DNA of 5,077 bases from Nitrososphaerales archaeon TH703 (GTDB lineage Archaea > Thermoproteota > Nitrososphaeria > Nitrososphaerales > Nitrososphaeraceae): contig JAATVL010000241.1 of NCBI GenBank assembly GCA_014523525.1, positions 1-5,077 on the forward strand, read 5' to 3'. Below, piece by piece: positions 4,702 to 5,077 of the stretch. The position numbers were made by a program, and so were the translations under genes. Every line of letters starts with the position of its first letter. Position 1 is the first letter of the stretch. The notes beneath the pieces are model-generated. The model searched no databases. It was not told the origin of the DNA and saw nothing but the letters and a program-made list of their open reading frames with translations.

Positions 4702-5077
4702 ATGACAATGTGTGAAAAATGTAGTAAACATCAAGAATACCACACATGTTTAACATGTAACCAACACTTATGTATTGAGTGTTTTAATATGGTTCATTTT
4801 GGTATTAATGCTCCTAGGGCTAATAAGTCAATAGTATATAACAAATGCGTTTTTTGTGGTGAAATATATGGGGCTAATGCTAAAATTGAAGTTTGCGACA
4901 AATGTACAATCATACTGACTTGGATATCTTCGATGAATTATCTTGCTGCAGTAAATAGGGTTTCACAGTTGATAAGGACAAACAAACTTGATTCAAAGCT
5001 GACAAATGAAAACTATTGTAAGGCAAAGTTTGGAGTACACGCTACTCAAGTTATCATGGACGCAGTAGATAGTTTGA
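4702..5077 (+). CDS. B-box-like zinc-finger protein, C-terminus cut off
   Basis: The first 125 codons of a protein that runs past the window end. Two zinc modules are visible. The first (residues 7-32) is C7-x2-H10-x5-C16-x2-C19-x4-C24-x2-C27-x4-H32, very close to the B-box ligand order, with an extra C4 before it; the last B-box histidine is not seen. The second is C49-VF-C52-G ... C65-DK-C68, a small zinc ribbon. After these comes a helical, non-cysteine-rich region (ISSMNYLAAVNRVSQLIRT) with one more cysteine (in NYCKAKFG). B-boxes are best known as protein-interaction modules in eukaryotic TRIM proteins, with simpler bacterial and archaeal versions. A protein- or RNA-binding role is inferred. 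ATG at 4702 follows a stop by one codon; ATG at 4708 is an alternative start. Confidence 0.75.
   Translation, partial: MTMCEKCSKHQEYHTCLTCNQHLCIECFNMVHFGINAPRANKSIVYNKCVFCGEIYGANAKIEVCDKCTIILTWISSMNYLAAVNRVSQLIRTNKLDSKLTNENYCKAKFGVHATQVIMDAVDSL

Overview
The window looks like an accessory stretch of an archaeal chromosome, most likely an ammonia-oxidising or related Nitrososphaeria (Thaumarchaeota), possibly close to the low-GC Nitrososphaera/Nitrosocosmicus group. This is an inference from three things. The DNA is AT-rich, with short, widely spaced, mostly monocistronic genes. TATA-like boxes lie about 25-30 bases before start codons, without Shine-Dalgarno sequences, as in leaderless archaeal transcripts. 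Several products resemble small protein families I associate with these archaea. No rRNA, complete tRNA, ribosomal protein or other strong taxonomic marker is present.

Left part (1-1082): an intergenic region carries two of three direct copies of a 37-bp AT-rich repeat and a 10-bp-stem inverted repeat. It is followed by a gene for a small exported, histidine-rich protein (340-867). The third repeat copy lies downstream of that gene. Middle (1083-2256): a 140-residue conserved hypothetical protein is on the minus strand. It is divergent from a 42-residue small ORF, with a short palindrome between their starts. Next comes a 144-residue plus-strand protein with an internally duplicated N-terminus and a compact conserved C-terminal domain. 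A possible broken membrane-protein ORF lies antisense between these. Then 2470-2961 (minus) encodes a complete MJ0936/YfcE-type metallophosphodiesterase, the only product whose biochemical class is certain.

Right part (3073-5077): four different small cysteine/histidine zinc-binding proteins lie within 1.7 kb: a CxxC...CxxC ribbon (3392-3547), a 41-residue C2H2 finger (3699-3824), a 62-residue CxxC...CxxxH ribbon on the minus strand (3904-4092), and a B-box-like double zinc module that runs off the window end (4702-5077). Two of these (3392-3547 and 3699-3824) and the B-box ORF are easily missed because they are short or cut off. Between the third and fourth is a 22-nt piece identical in form to the 3' end of a tRNA gene (4437-4458) with no 5' part. 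Such a fragment is the usual scar of a tRNA-targeted integration. By the normal geometry, the sequence to its left would be integrated DNA and the sequence to its right the original chromosome.

The genes do not form one operon. Each seems to have its own promoter and they alternate in strand. The best candidate for something undescribed is the cluster of unrelated mini zinc proteins beside a probable integration boundary. They could be regulators or nucleic-acid-binding accessory proteins, but nothing in the sequence proves that they act together.
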